Origin: Larus michahellis
Lineage: Eukaryota > Chordata > Aves > Charadriiformes > Laridae
Length of the DNA: 64,000 nucleotides
Assembly (NCBI RefSeq): GCF_964199755.1
Contig: NC_133897.1
Coordinates: 57,856,442 to 57,920,441 of the forward strand
Direction of reading: 5' to 3'
Shown here: piece by piece, positions 24,292 through 35,049 of the stretch
Position numbering within the stretch: position 1 is the stretch's first letter
How the letters are laid out: every line of letters begins with the position of its first letter
The notes under the pieces: model-generated
The model's input: only the letters and a program-made list of their open reading frames with translations
Databases searched by the model: none
Told to the model about the DNA's origin: nothing
Program-made: the position numbers and the translations under genes

Positions 24292-25984
24292 ATGCTGAAA
24301 AAGATGACAATCCTCTCAGCACTGCTGGCTCTGATTCTGGTTGATCTGCTAAAGGCACAAGGTGAGTCAAAAACTTATTAGCAAATCAATCTTTGTCAAT
24401 TCGAAATAAGATTTCCCTTCCAGAGTGGGCTTATTCCCAGATTTATTTTTTTTCCCCTTCCTCAAATTCCTCCTTGAGCTCTCTAATCCATAAAAGCAAC
24501 TTCGTACATGCTTAGATACCCCTAGAAGTAACTTGGCTTTTCAAGCCTTCCTCCTCATCCGTGTAAACTCCTTTCATTTCATTCATAGGTACCCCGGTCA
24601 CCCCTGCACTTGAGGCAACGAGCGTGGAGCAAAGCAGAGATCCCAGCATGCAGCCAAGCACAGAGCTCCCGCTGGACTACAGCGGAGACCCATCCAAGGA
24701 GGATGGTATGTCGCAAGTGGGGAACACCGGAGTGCAAGAAGGCGAACAGGCAACCTGGGAGCTGAGTGGGGAGCCAAGTACTGACTCTACCCCTAAGCCG
24801 AGTGTGGAGCCAAGCAAAGAACCAACCCAGGAGTCAGCCACTCAAATACCTGGTAAGACCCATTTTGTCTTTGGTTGTCCACGTGTTATTGTTGTCTCAA
24901 TGTTGTTACTCCAGCGCTCCTACCTTTCCTGCACTAATCGAAGGAAACAAAAAATACTGATTTTCCTTGTAGTCTATTTCTGGCAGGCTACCTGGCATGC
25001 CAGAGATCTAGACACCTTATGCTCCTCTCCTCCTTACAAAAATATAAATAAATTGCTAGGAATGGAGGGAAAGGTGAGACTCCTTAAGATAAATTATGTT
25101 ATTATGGATGAGTGCATTTTACAGCTGTATAGAAGGTCTACCTCCCCTCTCTATGAAAAGGGCTTCTCTTGTGGGTTAATACTGGCTTATAAAACGTATG
25201 CTTAATGTGGAGAAGAGAAAAAACAAACAGATTTATATGGTGAAGTGTCATTGTTATGAAGGCCTGTGTTCTGCCTGAGTGACATCTCACTCTGGTGGAC
25301 CTCAGCTCCATAACGATGGACCAAACTATCCCTACAGTAGAAAATCCTGAAGAGGGGTCAGAAATCCAGTGACTGCAAACCAGCAGAGGCTCTATTGTAT
25401 CATCCATTCATATGGAGCTCTCACCTGCAAGGGGGTTGCGCGATATATCACCCAAATATCTCATCTTGAACAGCGTTACATTTGAAGGCTCTACCCTTTG
25501 TCCCTTAGAGCTATCAGCAGCTTCTCCACAGCTCACAGAGCATGGAAAGGGATGCACCAAAGAATTATTTTTTCCTCCACTCTCACTAATTTCTGGCATG
25601 CTTTTAGTCTGGATAGCAAGACAATCTGACAGTGACTTAACCTTCCGTATTCCTTTACTCTTGTCCACATCAGCTGCCGCATCTTTTGAGATCATTTTCC
25701 CTTGAAAACATTTCATTTGAAATGCTTTTGCTTTGTTTCTCCCACTTATTTCAACAGCATTTAGGACTATGTCTGCGCTAGGAATATTGGAAGTTATAGT
25801 ATCATGTCCAGTGTGGTTTCAGAAGATGGAGCAACCTCTGAAATTAGTCAGCATTACGACCACTATCATAACAAGGAAGCGCTTGGGTAGAGTTTCCTCA
25901 GCTCGCTGTAAACTACCACCTGGTGGCACTACTGTTGCCACCAGGGCAGTGTTAGTGCTCCAACACTTCAGTATATGGATGTGA
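24292..25984 (+). CDS. Candidate three-exon gene: secreted Pro/Ser/Thr/Glu-rich protein
   Basis: Proposed exons are 24292-24361, 24589-24852 and 25758-25984, giving 186 codons. Exon 1 encodes MLKKMTILSALLALILVDLL plus KAQ, a classical signal peptide, and ends CAAG|GTGAGT. Exon 2 follows an ATTCATAG acceptor and encodes a hydrophilic, mucin-like segment rich in P, S, T and E (motifs EPSTDSTPKPSVEPSKEP and DPSMQPSTELP), ending CCTG|GTAAGA. Both junctions are phase 1. A strong acceptor (pyrimidine-rich tract, then TTTCAACAG) at 25757 is also phase-1 compatible and stays open to TGA at 25982, with AATAAA at 26001. Exon 3 is the weakest part; its sequence resembles nothing I know and shows no membrane segment. 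Exons 1 and 2 are better supported. No homologue is recognised; it could be a lineage-specific gene or a decayed one. Confidence 0.4.
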
Positions 25985-26000
25985 CCAACCTCAGCAGGAA

Positions 26001-26006
26001 AATAAA
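26001..26006 (+). terminator. Possible poly(A) signal of the candidate gene
   Basis: AATAAA begins 17 bp after the TGA that ends the proposed third exon at 25984. The fit supports an end there, but AATAAA is common in AT-rich DNA. Confidence 0.3.
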
Positions 26007-26189
26007 ATACACTATCAAGCACTTATGCAACTCGCTCCTCTAGTTCCTAGATTTTGGTACCTATCCTGCAGTGTAAACTGCTGTGCCCTTTATCTCCATG
26101 TTTCTCATTACCACAGTGAGCTGCTTTATCGTGCACTCAGCCTCATTAATGAATAAAGGGACACAGCTTCATTATCAGATGCTGTTAAT

Positions 26190-26300
26190 TCTTTTGGGTT
26201 GTTTGTTGGTTTGGTTTTGGTTGTTGTTGGTTTTGTGGTTTTCTTTTTGTTTAGTTGGGTTTGTTTTGGGTGGGTGTTTTTGTTGTTTTTTTTTTAAGAG
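26190..26300. repeat. T/G-rich low-complexity tract
   Basis: About 110 bp on the plus strand made nearly only of T and G (TTGGTTTGGTTTTGGTTGTT and similar), ending in a run of T. On the other strand this is A/C sequence like the A-run tails found elsewhere in the window. Confidence 0.75.
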
Positions 26301-26556
26301 AGGAATATCTTATGTAAGACATTGAAAGTGGGGATCTTTTAAATGGACAGAAGGATCTTCTGAACAATGAAGGCTTGAGGATTTTGGAAGTTTTTTTGTT
26401 TGCCTGTTCCTTGCAATAGTTTATATAGGAAAAAACTTAATTTCCACAGCGTTCATAGGAAACAATTTGCAAAGCCCCAAAGGTGCAATTCCAAGCAGTT
26501 CTGTCACTCAGTGCAGTAGTTTTACATTCACTCTCTTTGGTTTTGCTCTAGAATAA

Positions 26557-26802
26557 ACTGCAACATTAAATCCTGATGGAAAAGCAACAGCCACAGTTAC
26601 CTGCAGAGTCGACTTCACCACAAAAGAACACACAAACGGCGCCTGCAGCAAGCTGGACAGTGGAGCAGTTCCTAAAACTACAGCTTGTAGGAAAACCACA
26701 GACCTCAGTCCAAGAATCCCATCTAATTCCTGCTTACTTTACCAGGTTAATTCGATAACAGGTGACCTGTGCTGTTTTGCTTGCATAATAATCTGAAATA
26801 AA
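26557..26802 (+). other. Exon-like open segment with cysteines, followed by AATAAA
   Basis: Following a TTTTGCTCTAG acceptor-like site at 26541-26551, the frame from 26557 stays open to TGA at 26794-26796. It reads KATATVTCRVDFTTKEHTNG, then a cysteine-containing stretch (GACSKLDSG, TACRKTT, PSNSC). AATAAA follows directly at 26797. However, a stop (TAA) falls between the acceptor and this frame, and a second frame at 26576-26758 is also open. It may be a last exon broken by a frame change, a pseudoexon, or chance. Confidence 0.2.
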
Positions 26803-26809
26803 TGTCATT

Positions 26810-28080
26810 GCAACTACATGCTTTGTCATTATTGTAAATCGTTTCCTCGCTCCACTTAAACAAAAAAGATTTTAGGCTTTTTTTTTTTTCTAGGTTTCCT
26901 CTCAAAGTTATTTCAAAACAACTGATGCTTGTGCTTTCTTGTTTTTATTACTGTTGTGACCAAGCCTACATTCAGTTTTCAGAAACTAGGAACAGAGTTG
27001 TGAAAGTATTTTCAGACAGGCTCCAGAAGACTTCAACAGGCTGCTTTAAGTCTGCTGAAGGCATCATCAGAAGAGGTGGACAGTTTGAAACACAAACCAC
27101 TATTTAGCCCAATTAATCTACCAAATAATAACAGTTTTACTCAGCTTTGACTGCAACACGCAAAACTACCCCTGTGTGTTTTCATGGCTTGTAGGTACAA
27201 TGACAAAGTCATTTATCTGCAAATTTTGTCAGCCAGAACAACAGTAGGTAAAGAACATACGCAGCTGTGCCCAAAAATAAGTTCGCTTTTGACAAAACTG
27301 TAGAAGGCAAATTAGAAACACGAATGTATCAACAACTTAACTTACCTATTTATTCCTCATAATATATCCAAGTGCTTTCTACTGCTCAGCATCAATCGCA
27401 GCATTCCTTGTTTGGTATTCTTACTGTTGGAGCAAAAGAAAGCAGGCCCAGTGCTGCACAGAACAGAGATGCTGGCTCTCCTACAGACTATGGAACCATA
27501 CAGAGATAATATAAAACAAATTAAAAGCGCCAGAAGAACAAGGTTCTCCAAAATAGTTTAGGAATCCATCTTTGCCAAGGAACTTAATGCTGAAAAATTT
27601 CATGAAAAAAAAACAAAAACCAAACAAAATCCACTGCAGCAAGTGAGATGCCTCCACATCCTCAAGTGCCTGGTGCAGTGCGGACAAAGCCGTTGAGTGA
27701 TACTGGAAGAAAGGATGAGCAGTCTGGGATTTCCATTTTTTTTTTTTCTACTTAATTTCAAACATAACTTGGTATCTTCTAATTACTCTTTTATAACATC
27801 CTAAATAAGGGAAGTCCAGCGTCTAATCCCCCATTTGTAAAATTAAGTAGAAGTTATCTAAACGTGCCAAACCAGAACACTGGCTTATATATGTAGACCA
27901 CTGATATATTGGAAGGCAATAAAAAAGCCACCAACTATTACAATCAAACAACATTTTTGGTTCCAAGACAGCACTCAGTTTCAGGTTTAATGTTATAAAG
28001 CAAGTCTTACAGTCTGTCAACATTGCACTTCTGTTTGACCAATAAGCCAGAAAACCACTAAAGGTAAAAACAGTGGTTTG

Positions 28081-28112
<32 letters not shown>

Positions 28113-31100
28113 AAGACAGTGTAGAACACCCACATTCTGAGCTTTTTACGGCACCATGCAACAGGGAGACACAAAATAGCCATAAAACCCCCTCACGTTA
28201 CACAGCAGATAATTTTGAGAGTTTTGTATTCCTAAAATATTGCTCATATGATTGATAGAAATTTATAAGAAAACTGATTGGGTAACAAATACCGCGCTGG
28301 GCAAAAATGACTGGTAATGAAGAAAATCACCACACGATGGCTCCAGATACAGAGGCTTTTAAACAGAGTTGCATTTAATTTTCATACAAAAGTATCACTA
28401 CAAAACACGTCAGCCACCTCTGCAGCAGCACGAGTGAAGAAATACAGCAAACAGAGCTCGCTCACTTCTCATCCAGGCAATACAGAGGTTACTTGCTTTT
28501 CACTACTTTCTCTGGGTCACCTGCCACGTAAGAACACGGCTCACTGCCCTCTCGCGTGTGGTTTGGAGAAACCTCTTTAGAGGGTGCCCAAGAGGATATT
28601 CAAGAGTACCGAATGGGATACAGAAAGGAAAGCGACGGAAACCCACTTCCTAGAGTCACAGCAAGGAGCAGAATGAAGCGGCTCTCTCCCATTTACTCCT
28701 TCAAACCCTTCATCAGGGTAGAAAGGCTGCAAGCAAATTGAAAACACCTTAAACAATCCAAAGGATTAGTTTTTAAAAGGCCTTAATGACCTATCACGCG
28801 TAAATACACTGTTACCATGCGCTCAGCTTCAAGTATATCCTGTAAGATTGTAAAACAGACTAATCAGTGATAAGTAGGAAGTTGTCTATTGAGATTTCAG
28901 CTTTTAAAGCTCTGCGTTGCAAACAAAAAGAAACCCTTTCTCCTGGGTTGTTTGTTCATAAGTCATTCACTAGGAGGTTTCTTGTACCTTCTTTCAGGAC
29001 TTCTGATCCCAAACAGAAAGACAGTTTTGAGACATGCAGTTCTTATTCTCCACAGATGGCCTCTGTTCCTCCCACCTCTGTTCCCACACCTGCAAAGGAG
29101 AGCCATCACACAGGTGTCCAGAGTAAGAGCTCTCATGGCAGAAATGAAAGGCACCTTTCCTGCCCGCTGTTCATAGCACCGGAACATCTCACAAACATCT
29201 TGTGGTTGTGCTCTGGTAAATCCATCATACCATGATAAAGCACTATCTCCCTAAACTCCTGCACGATGAAGCGTGCGCTGTTAACTATCGAGGCAGACTT
29301 GCATTTCTGCAGCACAGCCAACATATAAATTATATCATTTCATTGTGTTGGTCCTCCTTTCCCTTCAGAAGAACTTCCAGGAAAATTAACGGATACAGTG
29401 GAGGATGTATCCTGCCATGAGGTTTTGTTACACAGCATTAGACTGTAGGAATAAGCTAGATGTTTTGTTAGAACAACTCACCAAGGGAGACTTAAGAAAC
29501 CGGCAGGTAGAAGACTAGATGCTGAATCTGCCAAAAAAAAAAAAAAATCCAGTTCCGCTCATCTTAACTAAAGCCCATGAACTACCTGTGACCAGCAGAA
29601 ACGAGGGGCAGATGAAGAACAGACTGCCCTCTGCATTGCTAGAAGTTACAAGTAAAGATATGCAGCATGGGGATACCGGTGACAACTCCTGACAGGTTAC
29701 TCCACATGCACGGTAAGAATAGAACAGAGCAAGAGTCATACCAACAAATTTTGCTCCTTGGCGTTAAGCTTATTCAGCCAGAAGAGGCATGCAGAGCGGT
29801 TTTACTGGCATACCAATATCTTTACGCCAGTGCTGGAGTACAGCAGAGTACTGGAGACAGTAATATTAATGAAGAAATAGGTAGAGACTATGGCTAAGGG
29901 CAGCCCTGCAGCTACTTTGTATTGTAGGAAGCAATTTATAGTGGAGCAGCGTGAGGCAAGGGAACGTTCTTTGCCTGAACTATAAGCTGCATAATGACGC
30001 TAGCTTGTTGAACAACAGCCTATAAAATATTCAGTGGGTATCTATCTCTTTCACTGACCCGATAAAACGTATTGCTCAGGGCCAAGAGGTTCACTCTGAC
30101 ACCTCAAAATTTTCCACTAGGAACCTGATGCAAATTAATACCAAACAGCAAGTGCTGTCATTACAGCATACAGAAAAACATTAGGAATACTTATAAAACA
30201 GCAACTCTTTCCTGAAAAAAAAAAAAAACCAAACAAACAAAAAGAAATTTTTGTTTATTCTAGACTTTCAGCAAAACCAGCAATTACACCACCAGTGAAA
30301 AAGGTTCTCTTTACTATAGGGCAAACTAGCAATTAACAACTTATCCCACAAACCTCCTCCTCTGCCATGCCAACATTAAAGGACCACAGTGAGGCTTTGT
30401 TTCAGGTAGTCCACAAGCAACAAAGCCAAATTCAAGTTCACCATGAGGCCTCAGCAGAGAGCTCACTAGCATTAAGAATTACCTGGGTGCTGGCTCAGTT
30501 TAGGAGGATTCTGTTACCCAAAGCCTCAAGCTGGGTTTTGCACCCAGCAAGACTGCACAGTTTGGACCAAGAGTCACACCATATTAGCGCCAATAAAATC
30601 CACTATTTTCTGGGAACGGTAAAGCTGTCTGACGTGGTACACATACAGAGGCTCCTTTCAGTAAAAGAGGAAGGCTTAAGTTCGTTTCTACTCATGGCTA
30701 CTAGTCACATCTTCAGGAAACAGCACACACACGCAAAGGCACAGGTTTCTACACAAAGTACCTCTGAATCAACCAAGAATTCAGTTGAATAGGACAGGTG
30801 AAAGAAAGATTTAAGTTCCACAAAAGCCTGAAGTCCATCTACGGTGCTGACTTCAACCTCTCTGAAGAGGACAAAAATGACAAGGGCACAAAGACAACTG
30901 TGCTTTAACTGAACTTTTTAATAGGGATGGATACAATTAATATACTGTAAGCCAGTTAACAATTTTCACTGAAATCTTATTACCTTAGTGAATAAATTAA
31001 CAGACAGCTGAACAAAAAAAGCAAGAATTGAGTAAATATATTATAAATCCTTTGAGGAACGCTTCCACTGCTACAGTTACTGATTTCACTGATACACACC

Positions 31101-31160
31101 TAAAAACGTATGATGACAACTCTTATTTCTCCAAACACCTCCACTGCAGCACCTGCAATA
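26810..31160. other. Intergenic / 3' flank of C7orf25, no other gene recognised
   Basis: AT-rich sequence with several A/T homopolymers, including adjoining T and A runs near 28080-28114. Overlapping open frames at 28.3-29.4 kb and 30.37-30.79 kb have no recognisable domains. The part nearest 31186 should include the C7orf25 3' UTR; ATTAAA signals on the minus strand occur at 31169-31174 and at about 30914-30919, but I cannot choose the real end. Confidence 0.35.
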
Positions 31161-31186
31161 TTTCAATGATTAACTCCTTTAATGAC

Positions 31187-32455
31187 TTATAGCCCATTAT
31201 CAGCCGAGCAGCTCTTTGGTAAGGGTGTGGCAACAGATTCTTTGCTTTCTGTCAATGCTCGCGGCTGATGGACAAAAACACTGAACTTGACACCTTGGTT
31301 AGCTGCTGCCCTCACAAAACCACTATTTGCAGTCATGGTGATGGCTTTTAAAGTGTCTCCTGTCCCAAAAATGGTAAGAGAACGGCTATTGATTTTGGAA
31401 CTCGCCACTAGTCCTAAAGCACGGTCAGATGGCTGATCTGGCACCACGTTAATTCTTTTAACAAGCAACGCAGCTCGCTCTTTCTCCCCAGGCCCCCCCA
31501 GTGTTTCCAAGATGGACCGAAAATCTCTGATAGCAGATTCACAGGCAAAGAGCTCTTTCCCCTCCATGAACTCCTCCAGCTGAGGCAGGACTCTCTCCCT
31601 CCTTTCTTGAGCCGCTTGCTCTGTTAGCACTTTTTCTTTGAAGATGAAGTAGCAGCCACCATAGCTCAAAGCAGAGACGTAAGTTATTAAGGTAGTGATG
31701 TCCAAGTTAACTCTATTGCACACGTTTACTTTGATCTGTGTGGGAAAAGCAATGCTGGCCACTAAATTCTCCCGGTCTACGCTGGTCACCTGCAGGAGTT
31801 CAGGGCCTTCTTCATCTGATTCACTGGCACTAAGGTGTTGGTTTTCCGTAGATGGCTCCGCCAGTAAGTTCACAGCCACAATGTCTCCTCGCACAGATAT
31901 TCCCATCTCCTTGAGTTTCTCTGCCATAGGACTGGACACGCTGTTGTAGAATGCAAAGATTATGTGGGGATTGCTATACTCCACTGGCTGCTGACGGCTT
32001 GCTTGCAGGAAGTCCTCCGCCTGCTCGATAACGCTCTTGTCACCATATTGGCCTCTCCCCAGCCAGATGTTATGCAGCGCCTCAGCCTTCCGACCGATGG
32101 CCTTCACCCACGTGTGACCTCCGTTTGCGACAACATCTACCACCAGCGTCTGCTTGTCTCCAAACCTGTCCTCGTAGGCAAAGACATGGAGGACACTGAC
32201 AACGTCCTCCAGGTTCTCTGCTGACTGAATAATGGCTTGGAGATGGGTAAGGTTTGTACTCTGCAGATGGGATTCTTTAATGGCCACCTTCCCTGCCTCC
32301 ACCTTGTGTAAGAAGTTTAGCTCAGCCTTCAGTTTGCCACATAGTTTTGCCCCACCTTCTATTCTCCTTTTCTGGGACTTGGAAAGGGCTTCTGCTCTCT
32401 TGATCAATTCTTTGGCAACGGCAATTCTTTCGCAAAGCAGCGACTGCACAGACAT
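31187..32455 (-). CDS. C7orf25: UPF0415 protein C7orf25 homologue (DUF1308 family)
   Basis: Single coding exon, 422 residues; the human protein is about 421. The start is [16 protein letters not shown] (ATG at 32455-32453). An upstream ATG at 32488 is in frame, but a TTTGCTTTCACTTGATAG acceptor ends at 32472, so that ATG lies in the intron and only 16 nt of 5' UTR precede the true start in this exon. Helical N-terminal part (1-80), then conserved [20 protein letters not shown] (106-125), [20 protein letters not shown] (133-152) and [12 protein letters not shown] (165-176). An acidic, variable linker lies near 205-220. The C-terminal half has [14 protein letters not shown] (250-263) and [18 protein letters not shown] (363-380). 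These look like the first and later acidic positions of a PIN-like nuclease fold (D252, D367); that reading is inference. No biochemical function is established to my knowledge. It lies downstream of PSMA2 on the same strand. Confidence 0.96.
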   Translation of the reverse strand: MSVQSLLCERIAVAKELIKRAEALSKSQKRRIEGGAKLCGKLKAELNFLHKVEAGKVAIKESHLQSTNLTHLQAIIQSAENLEDVVSVLHVFAYEDRFGDKQTLVVDVVANGGHTWVKAIGRKAEALHNIWLGRGQYGDKSVIEQAEDFLQASRQQPVEYSNPHIIFAFYNSVSSPMAEKLKEMGISVRGDIVAVNLLAEPSTENQHLSASESDEEGPELLQVTSVDRENLVASIAFPTQIKVNVCNRVNLDITTLITYVSALSYGGCYFIFKEKVLTEQAAQERRERVLPQLEEFMEGKELFACESAIRDFRSILETLGGPGEKERAALLVKRINVVPDQPSDRALGLVASSKINSRSLTIFGTGDTLKAITMTANSGFVRAAANQGVKFSVFVHQPRALTESKESVATPLPKSCSADNGL

Positions 32456-34084
32456 GTTGGAAACATTATTCCTATCAAGTGAAAGCAAAAGAGAAGATTG
32501 TTATTGCACGGACAAGAATAAAAACAGTCAAAAGAGGTCTTTGCAACAGTATACACTGGTGTTTTGCAGTAGATTGTGCAACAGCTACCGGTATTGTAAA
32601 ACACAAGCAACAGGAACCTCAGCACAAGTCCCACCAAAGAGTTCAATTCTTTTCCTTTGCCTCTGGGGATCCAACGTACCTCCTCAGAAGATCTCAGTTC
32701 TCAGCAAGAGAGAATAGCAGCATTCAAGTCTCCACGCACATCTTGCAAGTTAGTGGGTTTTCCCTCCAGGTGCGAGCCCTTCACTGAGTCTCTCACTCAG
32801 AGAGACCTCAACACTCACAGCTCATTTACTGAAGTTGCCATCCAGAGTAAAATTAGAAATCCTGTTAACGCTATAAGCAAATCTTGCCTCCACCACCACA
32901 GATACCATTAAAATATAAAAGCTACCCACCATGCTTACAGACATACATAAAAACTGTGAAGTCTGGATCCTAGCAAGTATTTTAACACAGCATAGAGGAA
33001 GCCCATTGTATTTTACAATTATGGGTAGCACAGCTCTGTCCTCTCCAGCTTCCAACTTACACTGCACAACTCTGTGAATGAGCCCCTAACAACCCCCTGG
33101 CAAAGTTTCAACGTTACACAGCATCATGACAGATTACAATTCATAATTCTAGACCCAGGAGGATATGGAAATCTCTATGTTTTCTAGTTCTACTAGAGAT
33201 TTACTGTGTTGCATCCGGTAAGTCTATTCCTTTGCATCCATATTACTTTTGTACGTCTCCCTGAGGAAAGTATGATAGGAATTACATAATTGAATGTGGG
33301 CTGGCTTTGAAAAATGTAGGATTCAATACCACAGCAAACAATACCATTTTTTAATGGCATGCAGTAAATAGCTACTATGAATAGTGAAATTAATACATGT
33401 TGACTCCCAACTACAAGCATAAACACATGCTCCTGTAACTCTTACCGAAGCTGCACATTGAAGCAAACTGGTATTAACAGGCAAGACAAACACAGCTTCA
33501 GCTGAAAATGAGCAACAAGATACTGCCTGGGTCCTACCACAGGCTCTGCCAGGGCAACTGCAGAGCCCAGCTTCAAGAGGTTGAAATCACTCTTGCATTA
33601 TGCACAAGCTCAAATACTATCGGCGTTAACTGCTATTGGCCCAGTCAATATCCAACATCACCAAAAACTTCCCTTTCTTCTCAACCAAAAAGCCTAATGT
33701 CTTCCAACACGACCCGCTGACTCTCTTCAGGGCCAGAGGAGGCCAGTGAAATCAGCCCTTCTCCCTGAAAGCCCTCACCATTGCCTCCAGGTCATTCTTA
33801 CATGTAAAGCAATGAGTAAAACCCTACAGTTACTACTTTGGCACCTCTCGCCACAGCAGCTTCGACTTCTACAGACACATAAAAAGGCTCCAAGATGAAG
33901 CTTCCCTTCAACTCTTCCAGTTGCAGCAAGCCCACAAACCCAACTACTTTTTCAGCACAACAGTGGTGAGTAACAGGGAACACCCCTCCCATCAACCACA
34001 AGGCCGCAGGAGAAAAACTACCCCTTAAAATGAGGTGGTGGTGGGGGAAAAACTAAAACCCCAAAACCCTTCAGGAATGCTTGG

Positions 34085-34880
34085 TGTTACGAGCTCTGAG
34101 GCACCGCCTCAGCCCGCCGCAGATGCGCGGAAGCCGGGGCCGGCGGCCGGCCACCCCCCCCATACTTACTGTGCCCGCCCGCCCTTTGTGGGCGCCCCTC
34201 AGCCCGCCCCCTCGCCCACCTTCCCTCCTTCAGCAGCCGCGCACAGCCCCGCCGCTTTACCCCGCTCCCTTCCCCTCGGGGCCCGCATCTCCCCTCGGCG
34301 GGCAGCGGCGCCTCCCCGCCCCAGCCCTGTCCGCCCGCCCGCCCGCCACCCCCACGTCCGCGGCGCTCCGGCATCACGTGGAACAAACGCCGGGGAGGCC
34401 GCGGCGCCATCTTGGGTGAGGGCAGGGCGCCCTCGGCGATAGCCCCCGGCCCCTCTCGACGGCGGTGCCGACGATCGCGGACCCCGAGGAGCCCCGGCGG
34501 CCGGCCCCGGCCGCGCCTCCTTGCCGCGCCCTCAGCCGACACGCCTTCCCGGGCCGGCAAGGCGGCGAGACACGGAGCCCTGCTGCCCTCTCTATCGCTA
34601 TCGGAGTGCAGCAAGCCCGGGCCTGCCTCACCGCCCCCGATTTCGCATCTCTGGGCTCCGCTCGCTCCCCCCTGCCGCCTTCCTCCGGCGCCCCAGGCCA
34701 TACTCACACGCCGGCGGCAGCAGCCTTCGCCCCGGGCAGCGGCAGGAGGCGGCCGGGGCCGGCGTGGCGCGGCTCGGCCCAGCACCTCCCCCGGGGCCGC
34801 CGGGCGGGGACAGGCGCCCCACCCGCCCCGGCCTTGGCTCTACTCCCCGGCCTGCCCGCCGTCGGAGTCGGGGCGGTCCT
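34085..34880 (-). promoter_or_regulatory. C7orf25: CpG island with C7orf25 5' end; two possible first-exon donors
   Basis: About 800 bp are very rich in G, C and CpG, unlike the AT-rich flanks, and lie 1.6 kb upstream of the C7orf25 coding exon. On the minus strand two good donors occur: GGGCACA|GTAAGTATGG (exon end 34170) and GGCGT|GTGAGTATGG (exon end 34708), so two alternative non-coding first exons are possible. A YY1-type element CCCAAGATGGCGCCGC (34401-34416, minus) points the same way as the gene. Long open frames in the island are CpG-driven and are not taken as genes. Confidence 0.75.
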
Positions 34881-35049
34881 CAGATAAATACATATTTTAT
34901 CCCCAAAAGCCTTTATTTAAGGAGCAAAGACATTACATTAGGTCAGAAAGGCCAGAGACAAGACAGCCTGGGGCTTGAACTTCAGCAGGGAAGAAGTAAC
35001 CACGGCTCAAGGGGCATTGGGTCCATCAAAGTGAGGTAACAAAAACGGG

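Noticed and set aside
30367-30792. 141-codon plus-strand frame 3' of C7orf25
   Set aside because: No motif, no CpG or splice support, and close to the presumed C7orf25 3' UTR on the other strand.
32456-32488. Upstream in-frame ATG extending C7orf25 by 11 residues
   Set aside because: A splice acceptor at 32472 places the upstream ATG in the intron, and the internal Met gives the family length.
34087-34785. 232-codon minus-strand frame and several plus-strand frames in the CpG island
   Set aside because: Arg/Gly/Pro/Ala-rich frames open in all directions because CpG-rich DNA lacks stop codons; no domain or conserved motif.
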